DNA of 64,000 bases. Origin: an uncultured Eubacteriales bacterium. Lineage in GTDB: Bacteria; Bacillota; Clostridia; Oscillospirales; Acutalibacteraceae. This document shows, in pieces, positions 32,465-41,102 of the stretch. The DNA is taken from positions 67,173 through 131,172 of the forward strand of contig CABUHY010000004.1 in assembly GCA_902491475.1 (NCBI GenBank), read 5' to 3'. Every line of letters starts with the position of its first letter. The first letter of the stretch is position 1. Under the pieces are notes generated by a model. It made no database searches. It was not told the origin of the DNA and worked only from the letters and a program-made list of their open reading frames with translations. The position numbers and the translations under genes were made by a program.

Positions 32465-33772
32465 ATGAAAATTCTTATAGTTTCCAATTCTCCGTGGAGA
32501 AATGAGAACAGCTTCGGCAATTCCTTTTCAAACATATTTGAGGGCATACCCGAGTTGGAAATTGCAAATGTTTACTGCAAGTACGGAACGCCGAAAAACA
32601 ACTGCGTCTCAAGATATTATCAGATAACGGAAAAAACACTTATAAATAACCTGCTCGGTAAAGGAAAATCGGGTAAAGAGGTGTTTATGCCCGAAAACGA
32701 AGAGACACCGAAGCTTGACAGCGGCGAGAAAATCTTCAACAAGGCTAAAAAGCACAAGAGCATACCGATGTTTTGGGCAAGGGCGCTCATATGGAAAGTC
32801 GGCCGTTGGTGTTCACCCGAGTTTATTGAATTTGTTGACAGCTTCAAGCCCGATTTGCTGTTTATACCGATTTATTACTCGCACTATCTTCACGATATAA
32901 ACGAGTTTATCTTAAAGCGGTTCAACATTCCCGCAATCGGCTATGTTCTTGACGATGTGTACACATTAAAGCAGTTTTCGCTGTCGCCGCTTTTCTGGAT
33001 AGATAAATTTATTTTGCGACCGAGAATAAAACAGGTTTTCTCCTGGTGTAAAAAGATTTATGTCATTTCCGAAACGCAGAAAAGAGAGTACACCGAAATT
33101 TTCGGAGACAAATTCGAGGTTCTGACCAAGTGCTCCGATTTTGACGACTCAAAGCGCCCCGAGTTCAAAGCTCCCGGGGATACTCTTAAAATGATATATG
33201 CGGGCAATGTAAGCCACGGCAGATATAAAATTCTGTCGGAGCTTGCAAAGGCTGTTGAGGCTCTCAATGCCGACGGCAAAAAGTTTACGCTTGACATCTA
33301 TACCTCGACCCCGCTCTCCGACGGAAAAAAATCAAAGCTCAATATTGACGGATGCAGTGCGCTTCATCCTCCCGTGAGCTATTCCGAAATACGCTCTCTT
33401 CAGGCGCAGGCGGATATTCTGGTTCACGCAGAGGCGTTCGATATGAAGGAAAAGCTTGCGACGCATCAGTCATTTTCGACCAAGATAGTCGATTACCTCG
33501 CAACAAACCGCTGTATTCTTGCGATAGGCGACAAAAGCTGCGCTTCGATTGACTATTTTCTCCGTAATTCCTGCGGTGCGGTTGCCCTTTCAAAGAATGA
33601 GATTTCAGAACAGCTTGAAAACCTGTATGCGGATAAATCCCTGTTAAAGGACTATGCCGACAAGGCGTGGGAGTCGGGAAAGAAAAACCATCAGCGCAGT
33701 AAAATGCAGAAAGCGCTGTATGACGAGATTAAGAAAACGGTAGGTAGCAAAAATGAGAGTACTGCACATTAA
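32465..33772 (+). CDS. GT-B-type glycosyltransferase (unassigned family)
   Basis: 435-aa protein with a GT-B look: ILIVSNSPWRNENSFGNSFS at the N-terminus, FKPDLLFIPIYYSHYLHD, a VISETQKREYTEIFG segment and a C-terminal nucleotide-sugar domain with MIYAGNVSHGRYKILSELAK and FSTKIVDYLATNRCILAIG. The EX7E motif is replaced by a THQSFSTKIVDYL pattern seen in some capsule glycosyltransferases. ATG 32465 with GAGG upstream is preferred over TTG 32450. The end overlaps the next gene by 20 nt. Confidence 0.8.
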   Translation: MKILIVSNSPWRNENSFGNSFSNIFEGIPELEIANVYCKYGTPKNNCVSRYYQITEKTLINNLLGKGKSGKEVFMPENEETPKLDSGEKIFNKAKKHKSIPMFWARALIWKVGRWCSPEFIEFVDSFKPDLLFIPIYYSHYLHDINEFILKRFNIPAIGYVLDDVYTLKQFSLSPLFWIDKFILRPRIKQVFSWCKKIYVISETQKREYTEIFGDKFEVLTKCSDFDDSKRPEFKAPGDTLKMIYAGNVSHGRYKILSELAKAVEALNADGKKFTLDIYTSTPLSDGKKSKLNIDGCSALHPPVSYSEIRSLQAQADILVHAEAFDMKEKLATHQSFSTKIVDYLATNRCILAIGDKSCASIDYFLRNSCGAVALSKNEISEQLENLYADKSLLKDYADKAWESGKKNHQRSKMQKALYDEIKKTVGSKNESTAH

Positions 33773-34958
33773 CGCCGTTTATAAACGGTACAGCACGGGC
33801 AGAAGTCTTATGGAGCTCAATGAGGATTTGAACAAAAACTCGGTTGAGTCGTATGTTGCCTGCTCAAAGCCTTACGGCGAGGAAAATGTTTATGTCATCG
33901 GAAATCCCGCTGGGGTAAAATTCCACGGCTTTATGTCAAGGCTCAGCGGAATGCAGGCGTACTTTTCGTATTACGACACAAAAAAGCTTATAGCATATAT
34001 CGAAAAGCTCAAGCCCGATGTCATTCATCTTCACAACCTGCACGCAAATTTCATAAATTTGCCCGAGCTGCTGAAATATATAGCGAAAAAGGATATTCCG
34101 ACGGTAATTTCACTTTACGACTGTTGGTTCTTTACGGGAAAATGTATGCACTATACCACGGCGGGCTGTTATAAATGGGAAACACTGTGTCATGACTGTC
34201 CGCAGCTTCACGAGGGCAACGACAGCTGGTTTTTTGACAGAACAAAAAAAGTACATTCGGACAGGATAAGGCTGTTCAATGCAATTCCGAGGCTTGCGAT
34301 AGTGGGCATTTCGGATTGGGTTACAAATGAATGCCGTCGCTCTCCGATAGCAAAAAATGCGAAAATAATCAAAAGAGAATATCTTTGGATAGATATGAAT
34401 AAATTTAAGCCCGTTTCGGCTGAAGAAAAAAAGCGTGAGATGGGGCTTGAAAACAAATTTGTTATAATCGGCGTGGCTGAGCAGTGGGGAGACGCAAAGG
34501 GCTTACCTCAATTCCTCGACCTTGCCGAAAAAATATCGGACGATAAGGTAATCTTGCTTGTAGGCAACCCTGCCGAGGGCGTAAAGCTGCCCGACAATGT
34601 CATCTCAATCGGCAGAACAAACTCACAGGAGGAGCTTGCGCTTTATTACTCGCTTGCCGATGTTTTTGTTACATTTTCTTATCAGGAAACCTTCGGCAAG
34701 GTATCGGCAGAGGCGCTTGCCTGCGGCACACCCGTTGTCTGTTACAATTCAACAGCCTGTCCGGAATTGGTTGGCGAAAATTGCGGAAAAGCTGTTGACA
34801 CGGACGAAAAAGACGGAATATTCAGGGCGATAAATGAAATAGCCGTAAACGGAAAGGCCCGTTACAGCGACTCGTGCGTCAAATTTGCACGGGACAATTT
34901 CTCAAGAGCAAAGATTACTAAGGAATTTATCAAAATTTACGAAGACTTGGCGCAATAA
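33753..34958 (+). CDS. Glycosyltransferase family 4 (paralogue of 29132-30352)
   Basis: 401-aa GT-B enzyme. VLHINAVYKRYSTGRSLMEL, LYDCWFFTGKCMHYTTAGCY and TFSYQETFGKVSAEALACG align along the length with the gene at 29132, including the cysteine cluster; the first motif, the FMSRLSGMQAYFSYYDTKKL segment and the C-terminal TACPELVGENCGKAVD all have counterparts there. Duplication of a transferase inside one operon suggests two related but different sugar additions. ATG 33753 lies inside the preceding gene. Confidence 0.92.
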   Translation: MRVLHINAVYKRYSTGRSLMELNEDLNKNSVESYVACSKPYGEENVYVIGNPAGVKFHGFMSRLSGMQAYFSYYDTKKLIAYIEKLKPDVIHLHNLHANFINLPELLKYIAKKDIPTVISLYDCWFFTGKCMHYTTAGCYKWETLCHDCPQLHEGNDSWFFDRTKKVHSDRIRLFNAIPRLAIVGISDWVTNECRRSPIAKNAKIIKREYLWIDMNKFKPVSAEEKKREMGLENKFVIIGVAEQWGDAKGLPQFLDLAEKISDDKVILLVGNPAEGVKLPDNVISIGRTNSQEELALYYSLADVFVTFSYQETFGKVSAEALACGTPVVCYNSTACPELVGENCGKAVDTDEKDGIFRAINEIAVNGKARYSDSCVKFARDNFSRAKITKEFIKIYEDLAQ

Positions 34959-34968
34959 AGGGAAAGAT

Positions 34969-36021
34969 ATGAATATTTATGTTGCTAATGTACTGCTGAC
35001 GCTGGTATGGGGTCTTATGCTTCTTCTTATAAAGCCGACGCCCAACAAAAGAAAAGTCTTTATCGGCTTGACTACGGTTCAGTGGATACTTATATCGGGA
35101 CTCAGGGGAATGAGCGTCAGTCCCGATATGTACTCTTACAAGTTAAAATTCGACAATGCGCTGCGTATGTCCTGGAAACAGGTGTTCACTTCGTTTTACG
35201 AGGTCTATATCAATGAGGACGGCAAGGACCCCGGTTACACGCTTTTTGAAAAGGTAACGCAGATTTTTATAAAAGATTATCAGGCATATCTTTTTATAGT
35301 TGCGGTTATATTTTTCGTATGTCTTGCAATTTGGATATACCGCAATTCACGGCTTCCGTGTTTCAGCTACCTTATATTTTCGGCGTTCCTTTTCGGCTTC
35401 TACGCAATAACGGGAACCCGTCAGACAATAGCAACGGCGTTGGTGGTTTTAATAGGTTCGGAGCTTATCAAGCGCAGGCAGTTTTGGAAATTCCTGCTTG
35501 TATGCGCCGTGGCGTTCACCATACATAAGTCATCAATGGTGGCTTTGCCGTTCTACTTCATTTCCCAAAAGGAAATCACTGCTAAGTATTCCCTTGCGGT
35601 GTTCGGTGCGTTCCCGATACTTTTCGTTTTCAGAAATCAGTATGTGGAAGTGCTCAAGTACATTTCGGGATATGATTACGACGCCTACGAAAGCTCGGGC
35701 GCATACGGCTTTACACTTGTGTATATGGCGGTCTGTGCGGTGTCTATGATACTTATCAGATATATAAAGTCAAACTGCGAAAACTATAAAATATACTATA
35801 ACGCACTGTTTATGGGCTCGCTGTTTATACCTGCGGTTTTCGTAAACCCGGCTATGATGCGAGTGGTGCAGTACTTCACGCTTTATCTTATGCTTATGAT
35901 TCCCGAAATCGTATGCTCAATAGAAAAGAAGTACAGGGCAATGGCTTATGCCGCAATGGTATTTGTGCTGTTCCTTGCGTCGAATGTATATAATTACAGC
36001 TATCAATTTTTCTGGCAATAA
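34969..36021 (+). CDS. EpsG/Wzy-like polysaccharide polymerase, copy 1
   Basis: 350-aa membrane protein with about ten hydrophobic helices, of the EpsG family, which polymerises lipid-linked repeat units at the outer face of the membrane. Motifs: LISGLRGMSVSPDMYSYKLK (the GLR...D..Y region of EpsG), GYTLFEKVTQIFIKDYQAYL, TGTRQTIATALVVLIG and FTIHKSSMVALPFYF. ATG 34969 has GGGAAAG upstream. It is followed after 18 nt by a second, full-length homologue of exactly the same length. Confidence 0.92.
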   Translation: MNIYVANVLLTLVWGLMLLLIKPTPNKRKVFIGLTTVQWILISGLRGMSVSPDMYSYKLKFDNALRMSWKQVFTSFYEVYINEDGKDPGYTLFEKVTQIFIKDYQAYLFIVAVIFFVCLAIWIYRNSRLPCFSYLIFSAFLFGFYAITGTRQTIATALVVLIGSELIKRRQFWKFLLVCAVAFTIHKSSMVALPFYFISQKEITAKYSLAVFGAFPILFVFRNQYVEVLKYISGYDYDAYESSGAYGFTLVYMAVCAVSMILIRYIKSNCENYKIYYNALFMGSLFIPAVFVNPAMMRVVQYFTLYLMLMIPEIVCSIEKKYRAMAYAAMVFVLFLASNVYNYSYQFFWQ

Positions 36022-36039
36022 ATTTTTAAGGAAGTATTT

Positions 36040-37092
36040 ATGAACATATTCTTGGTCAATATCATATTGACGGCTTTGCTCGGAGTGTTTTTCCTTACGG
36101 GAAAGCCGAGTAAGAGGAAAAAGGTACTTTTCTGCACTTTTGTTACCGTAAACTGGACTTTGATTTCCGGCTTGCGCAGTATGGAGGTCGGAGCCGATAC
36201 CGTTTCTTACCGAACCCGTTTCTACCGAACACTCAATACACCGTGGCGTGATATATTCGGAAACTTTTATCAGGTCTATGTAAACGACGACGGTAAGGAT
36301 GCGGGATACAGCCTTTTTGAGAAAATCGTTCAGATATTTGTCAAGGATTATCAGGGCTATCTGGTTGTTGTTGCGGCAATTTTCTTTATTTGCCTCGGAG
36401 TTTGGGTTTACAGAAACTCAAAGCTCCCTTGCTTCAGTTATCTTATTTTCTCGGCGTTCCTCTTCGGCTTTTATGCCGTTACGGGTACACGCCAGACGGT
36501 TGCCACGGCTTTGGTTGTGTTTATCGGCTCGGAGTTTATAAGGAAAAACAAGTTCTGGAAATTCCTTATTGTCTGCCTTGTGGCGTTTACCATTCATAAG
36601 TCGTCCATAGTGTTTATACCGTTTTATTTCATTGCGAAAAAGGATATAACCCCGAGGTATATCGCACTTGTGTTCACGGCGGCCCCGTTGCTGTTTATTT
36701 TCCGTGAAAACTATGTCGATGTGCTCAAATATGTTTCGGGCTACGATTATGACGCAATCGAAAACACGGGTGCATACGGCTTCCTGTTTATGTATGTTGC
36801 GGTTACCGTAATTGCGGTTATCCTTTTCAAATATGTAAAGAAAAACACAAAGAACTATAAAATCTATTACAATGCGCTGTTTATGGGTCTGCTGTTTATG
36901 CCTGCGGTATTCGTAAACCCTGCGATAATGCGTGTAGTTCAGTACTTCTCGACATTTTTGATGCTTCTCGTACCCGAGATGATATTTGCGCTTGAAAAGA
37001 GGTACCGTAACTTCGGTTACTGCGTAATGCTGCTGATACTCTTTGCGGCGTCAAATGTTTACAGCTATCAATACACATTCTTCTGGCAGTAA
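36040..37092 (+). CDS. EpsG/Wzy-like polysaccharide polymerase, copy 2
   Basis: 350-aa tandem homologue of the preceding gene. Shared stretches include VYRNSKLPCFSYLIFSAFLF and TGTRQTVATALVVFIGSEF, FTIHKSS, VSGYDYDA and YKIYYNALFMG; the N-terminal GLRSMEVGADTVSYRTRF and loop residues differ. Both copies look intact, with no stop or frameshift. The pair may polymerise different linkages, form a heteromer, or reflect a recent change of serotype. ATG 36040 follows AAGGAAG. Confidence 0.92.
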   Translation: MNIFLVNIILTALLGVFFLTGKPSKRKKVLFCTFVTVNWTLISGLRSMEVGADTVSYRTRFYRTLNTPWRDIFGNFYQVYVNDDGKDAGYSLFEKIVQIFVKDYQGYLVVVAAIFFICLGVWVYRNSKLPCFSYLIFSAFLFGFYAVTGTRQTVATALVVFIGSEFIRKNKFWKFLIVCLVAFTIHKSSIVFIPFYFIAKKDITPRYIALVFTAAPLLFIFRENYVDVLKYVSGYDYDAIENTGAYGFLFMYVAVTVIAVILFKYVKKNTKNYKIYYNALFMGLLFMPAVFVNPAIMRVVQYFSTFLMLLVPEMIFALEKRYRNFGYCVMLLILFAASNVYSYQYTFFWQ

Positions 37093-37101
37093 GGTGATAA
37101 A

Positions 37102-38247
37102 ATGAAAAAAATCTTCTATATTTCATACTATTCTTCGCCGTCCGATGCCGAAAAGAGAAATGCGGTTTTGTCGGCGGTCAATAAAATGGACTATATATGC
37201 GAAAGCCTTGAAAAAAACGAGTGTGAGGTTGAAATTGTTTCCGCCTCACAAGCTCTTGAAAAAAAGTTCTGCAAGGGAAGAAAAGAAAAAATAACCGACA
37301 GAACAACTCTCAAGCTCTTTTCCTCGTTGCCAAATTTGAACAAAATTGTTTCACTTGTGAACAGAATCTATATGAAAGCGCAAATGTTCTTTTATATGCT
37401 TAAAAATACAAAGCGAGACAGTACGGTTATCGTCTATCATTCGCTTGGATATATGTCGCTTGTAAAAATGCTTAAAAAGATAAAGGGCTTTAAGTTAATT
37501 GTAGAGGCTGAAGAGATATACGGCGATGTTATCGGTAATCCAAAGACTGTAAAAAAAGAATATAGCTTTTTCAAAATTGCCGACAGCTTTATATTTCCGA
37601 CTGAGCTTTTGTCCGAAAGGGTAAATACCGAAAAAAAGCCGGAAGCGATAATTTACGGAACATATCATATTTCAAAGAAAATGCCGAAGCTGTTTACAGA
37701 CGGTAAAATTCACTGTGTTTATGCAGGAACGCTTGACCCGAGAAAAGGCGGCGCAGCAGCGGCAGCATCAGCTCTCTTTCTTAACGGCAATTATCATATC
37801 CATATTTTAGGCTTTGGTAACGAAAAAGAGAAAAAGGAAATGCTCGACATTATAGATGATATTTCAAAAAAGACCGAAGCGAGAATAACCTATGACGGAT
37901 TGCTATCCGGAGATGAATTTACGTCATTTATTCAAAGCTGCGATATAGGCTTCAGCACTCAAAACCCGGACGCTGCGTTTAATTCAACGTCATTTCCGTC
38001 TAAAATATTGACTTATATGGTAAACGGGTTGAGAGTTGTAAGCATTCGAATTCCCGCCATAGAAAAATCAGCCGTCGGGAAATTTATGTATTATTACGAT
38101 GAACAAACGCCGGAAAATATAGCCAATGCCGTAAAGTCAATTGACCTTGCGGACGGATATGACAGCCGAAAAGAGCTTGAAAGGCTAAGTTGTGAGTTTA
38201 CAGATAAATTATCATTGATTATAGACTGTACAAGACGGGAGAGTTAA
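37102..38247 (+). CDS. Glycosyltransferase, GT-B type (AT-rich segment)
   Basis: 381-aa protein with N-terminal IFYISYYSSPSDAEKRN, VYHSLGYMSLVKMLKK, EAEEIYGDVIGN and a C-terminal domain with HCVYAGTLDPRKGGAAAAAS, HILGFGNEKEK and FSTQNPDAAFNSTSFPSKIL. It belongs with capsule glycosyltransferases of the GT4-like superfamily lacking a classical EX7E. The DNA becomes clearly richer in A and T toward its 3' end, unlike the flanking operon. ATG 37102 has AAGGTGAT upstream. Donor unknown. Confidence 0.8.
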   Translation: MKKIFYISYYSSPSDAEKRNAVLSAVNKMDYICESLEKNECEVEIVSASQALEKKFCKGRKEKITDRTTLKLFSSLPNLNKIVSLVNRIYMKAQMFFYMLKNTKRDSTVIVYHSLGYMSLVKMLKKIKGFKLIVEAEEIYGDVIGNPKTVKKEYSFFKIADSFIFPTELLSERVNTEKKPEAIIYGTYHISKKMPKLFTDGKIHCVYAGTLDPRKGGAAAAASALFLNGNYHIHILGFGNEKEKKEMLDIIDDISKKTEARITYDGLLSGDEFTSFIQSCDIGFSTQNPDAAFNSTSFPSKILTYMVNGLRVVSIRIPAIEKSAVGKFMYYYDEQTPENIANAVKSIDLADGYDSRKELERLSCEFTDKLSLIIDCTRRES

Positions 38248-38250
38248 GAA

Positions 38251-38919
38251 GTGCGGATAATAAGATGTATAAAAAACTATATTAAGGCACAAAAGCTTGC
38301 AAAAAATCATAATTCAGTTATTGATAAGCATGCAAAAATCAACAGGTTAGTTTTAGAAGAGGATGGAAAAAACAGAATATCCGCATACGCACATATTTTT
38401 AATGTGGCATTGGGTAAGTACTCATATATCGGTCAAGGGTCAGTATTGTCAAACGCCGAAATAGGGCGATATTGTTCTGTTTCGGAAAATGTTAAATTGG
38501 TTGCCGGTAGACATCCGTCATCGGAATATGTCAGCACCCATCCGATTTTTTATTCTGAGAGATATTCTAATGCGTTTGGAAAAACTGATTTTGAGGAGTA
38601 TCATTATACTGATAAGGATAAAAATATGATGCTGAAAATCGGAAATGATGTTTGGATAGGCGCAAATGTTTTGATTTTAGACGGTGTAACAATCGGGAAT
38701 GGTGCAATTATTGCGGCAGGTGCAGTTGTTACAAAGGACGTTCCGCCTTATGCTGTTGTCGGAGGCGTACCGGCTAAAATTATTAAATATAGGTTTAATA
38801 AAGAAGAAATAGATTTTTTGGAACAGCTGAAGTGGTGGGAAAAGGACGAAAAGTGGTTGACAGAATACGGAAAGTATTTTAATAATGTCGAATTGCTTAA
38901 AAATATATTGAATAAATAA
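38251..38919 (+). CDS. Left-handed beta-helix acyltransferase (CatB-like)
   Basis: 222-aa hexapeptide-repeat enzyme, probably O- or N-acetylating a sugar of the polymer. Repeats include ALGKYSYIGQGSVLSNAEIG and IGNDVWIGANVLILDGVTIG, GAIIAAGAVVTKDVPPYAVV and GGVPAKIIKYRF, which are signatures of the CatB/xenobiotic acetyltransferase group; SENVKLVAGRHPSSEYVSTH holds the catalytic-type His. The start is GTG 38251, with TTAAGAAG before it, 3 nt after the upstream stop. AT-rich, with frequent A/T third positions, unlike genes before 37 kb and after 39.5 kb. Confidence 0.9.
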   Translation: MRIIRCIKNYIKAQKLAKNHNSVIDKHAKINRLVLEEDGKNRISAYAHIFNVALGKYSYIGQGSVLSNAEIGRYCSVSENVKLVAGRHPSSEYVSTHPIFYSERYSNAFGKTDFEEYHYTDKDKNMMLKIGNDVWIGANVLILDGVTIGNGAIIAAGAVVTKDVPPYAVVGGVPAKIIKYRFNKEEIDFLEQLKWWEKDEKWLTEYGKYFNNVELLKNILNK

Positions 38920-38982
38920 AAATGATTGAAAGGTCCGGTCAAAATTTGATAAAAGCATTTTTAGTTGAACAGGAGAATTAAA

Positions 38983-39550
38983 ATGAGCATTTTTATATTG
39001 ATTGAAAGATTAAGAAATCAAATTAAATGCCGGTACAAAAAACGTTTGTTTAAGGAAAAAACGAAATGTACCCATAATGATTTTTCAATCATAGGAGATA
39101 TAACTTTAATTAACCGCAACGTTAAAATAGGTCGCAATGTTACGATATATCCGGATGTAATGTTTTTTGGAGACGGTTTGATAGAAATAGGGGATAATTC
39201 GGCAATCGGAAACGGAACGATTATTTATTCTTCAAAAGACGGCGGTGTAACAATAGGCAACGATACTTTGATTGCAGGTCAGTGTTATATTATTGATACA
39301 GATCACGGAATAAGTGCGGATGAGCTTATTCGTTGCCAGCATAATTCGGTTGCTCCGATTACAATCGGCAATGATTGTTGGGATTGCTGCCGGATGTAAA
39401 GTGTTAAAAGGCTCGCATGTTAAAGACGGAGCCGTTATCGGAGCTTTAAGCTTGGTAAAGGGTGAGATTCCTGAAAATGCCGTTGCTTACGGAATACCGG
39501 CGAAAGTAAAAAAGTATCGTGAAAGTAGTTCTTCCATAGGAGTGAAATAA
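38983..39550 (+). pseudogene. Left-handed beta-helix acetyltransferase with a +1 frameshift
   Basis: The first frame starts at ATG 38983 (AGGAG upstream) and encodes hexapeptide repeats (RNVKIGRNVTIYPDVMFFG, GDNSAIGNGTIIYSSKDGG, DTDHGISADELIR with the catalytic-type His) up to TIGNDCW, then stops at 39399. The expected continuation, IxAGCKVLKG, SHVKDGAVIGALSLVKG and ENAVAYGIPAKVKKYRES, is present in another frame to 39550. Removing one G from GGG at 39380-39382 restores DCWIAAGCKVLKG, the usual family sequence, giving about 188 aa. It is either a real mutation, a sequencing error or, less likely, a slip site. The two halves are otherwise intact. Confidence 0.85.
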
Positions 39551-39551
39551 T

Positions 39552-41087
39552 TTGAACAGAAAAATCGGAGTTATCTACTCCTATGCGTTGATGATTGTCG
39601 AGGTCATTTCGGCAATGCTCTTTACCCCGTTTCTTATAAGGATGCTGGGTCAGTCGCAATATGCGGTTTATCAGTTGACCTCGCAGATTTCGTCTTATCT
39701 TATGCTACTCGATTTGGGTGTGGGCAATGCGGTAATTCGCTATATGGCGAAATTCAGAGCCGATAACGACAAGGAAAAGCAAGAGGAATTTTTAGGCATT
39801 GCCACCGTGTTTTATTTGGCGATTGCGGTAATTACTGTGATAATCGGCATTGTGCTTGTGATAATTCTCCCGACAGCTTTTGCAAAGGGACTGACTCCCG
39901 AGGAAATCAGGCTTTCGCAAAAAATGCTCTGTGTTACAATGCTTACCTGCGCCGTTACTCTCGGCACTTCAAGCTTTGCGACAACCCTTATGGCATACGA
40001 ACGCTTTTCGTTTTCAAAGGGCTTGAGCATAATTTGTTCTGTTCTCAAGGTAGTTGTTTCAATGGTTGCCATGTTTATGGGCGTAAAGGCTCTCGGCGTT
40101 GTAATAATTTATTTTGTACTCAACCTTTTAACAAGGCTTGCATATACCTTCTATGTCCTTTTCAAGCTGAAAATAAAACCGAAATTCAAGAATCCCGACA
40201 TTACCTTTATCAAGGAGACCGTTACATATTCGTCCTTCGTGTTTTTGCAGATGCTTGCAACGCAGATTAACTCAATGACCGATACGGTGCTGCTCGGAAT
40301 TCTCGCAAAGGGCTCGTCGGCAATTATTGCGATTTACGGCGTAGGCTCACAGATAATTCAGTATTTCAAAACAATCGGCAGCCATTTCACGGGAGTGCTT
40401 ATGGCGGGCGTTGTGCGTATGGTAGAAAACGGCGCAAAGCCCAAGGACCTCCAGAACGAAATGGTGCGTATCGGCAGGATAATTTTTATGATGCTCGGTA
40501 TGGTTTTTGCCGTGTTTATTGCAAACGGCAAGCATTTTATGGTATTATGGGCAGGAGAGGATTACGCACAGTCCTATTATGTCACGGTTGCCATTATGGC
40601 GCCTACAATGTTTACGCTCATACAGTCGATAGGCAACCAGATACTCTGGGCTATGAACCGACACAGAGGTCAGGCGATAGTTCAGGTGGTTTCGGCGCTT
40701 GTAAACATTGTTCTTACGGCGGTGCTCATAAGCTGGAAGCCTCTTGAGGGTGCGGTTATCGGCTCAGTTATAGCTTTGACGGTAGGCGATGTCATTTGTA
40801 TGAACATAATGTTCAAAAAGGAAATCAAGATAAGTCTTACCGAGTATTACCTGGGGCTTTTCAAGGGTATTCTTCCCTCGCTTCTGATTTGCTTTGCCGG
40901 TGCAAAGCTGTTTACGCTTGTCGGACTTTCACAGCACGGCTGGCTCGGCTTTGTTGTAAACTGTGCGGTTGCGGTTGCGGTTTACGGTGTTTGTATGATA
41001 ACCTTCGGAATGAACAAGTCCGAAAAGGACCTTGTTTTCGGTATGTTCCGTAAAATATTAAGAAAAACAAAACTTGTAAAAGGATAA
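39552..41087 (+). CDS. Polysaccharide flippase, Wzx/MATE-like (MOP superfamily)
   Basis: 511-aa membrane protein with about 14 helices that would flip the undecaprenyl-linked repeat unit outward for the EpsG-type polymerases. The N-terminus (YSYALMIVEVISAMLFTPFL, then QYAVYQLTSQISSYLMLLD) and DLGVGNAVIRYMAKFR are typical of the family; the second half has ATQINSMTDTVLLGILAKGS. TTG 39552 lies one base after the frameshifted gene, with TAGGAGTG upstream. Base composition returns to that of the rest of the operon here. Confidence 0.93.
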   Translation: MNRKIGVIYSYALMIVEVISAMLFTPFLIRMLGQSQYAVYQLTSQISSYLMLLDLGVGNAVIRYMAKFRADNDKEKQEEFLGIATVFYLAIAVITVIIGIVLVIILPTAFAKGLTPEEIRLSQKMLCVTMLTCAVTLGTSSFATTLMAYERFSFSKGLSIICSVLKVVVSMVAMFMGVKALGVVIIYFVLNLLTRLAYTFYVLFKLKIKPKFKNPDITFIKETVTYSSFVFLQMLATQINSMTDTVLLGILAKGSSAIIAIYGVGSQIIQYFKTIGSHFTGVLMAGVVRMVENGAKPKDLQNEMVRIGRIIFMMLGMVFAVFIANGKHFMVLWAGEDYAQSYYVTVAIMAPTMFTLIQSIGNQILWAMNRHRGQAIVQVVSALVNIVLTAVLISWKPLEGAVIGSVIALTVGDVICMNIMFKKEIKISLTEYYLGLFKGILPSLLICFAGAKLFTLVGLSQHGWLGFVVNCAVAVAVYGVCMITFGMNKSEKDLVFGMFRKILRKTKLVKG

Positions 41088-41102
41088 AGGAGAATAAACT
41101 GT

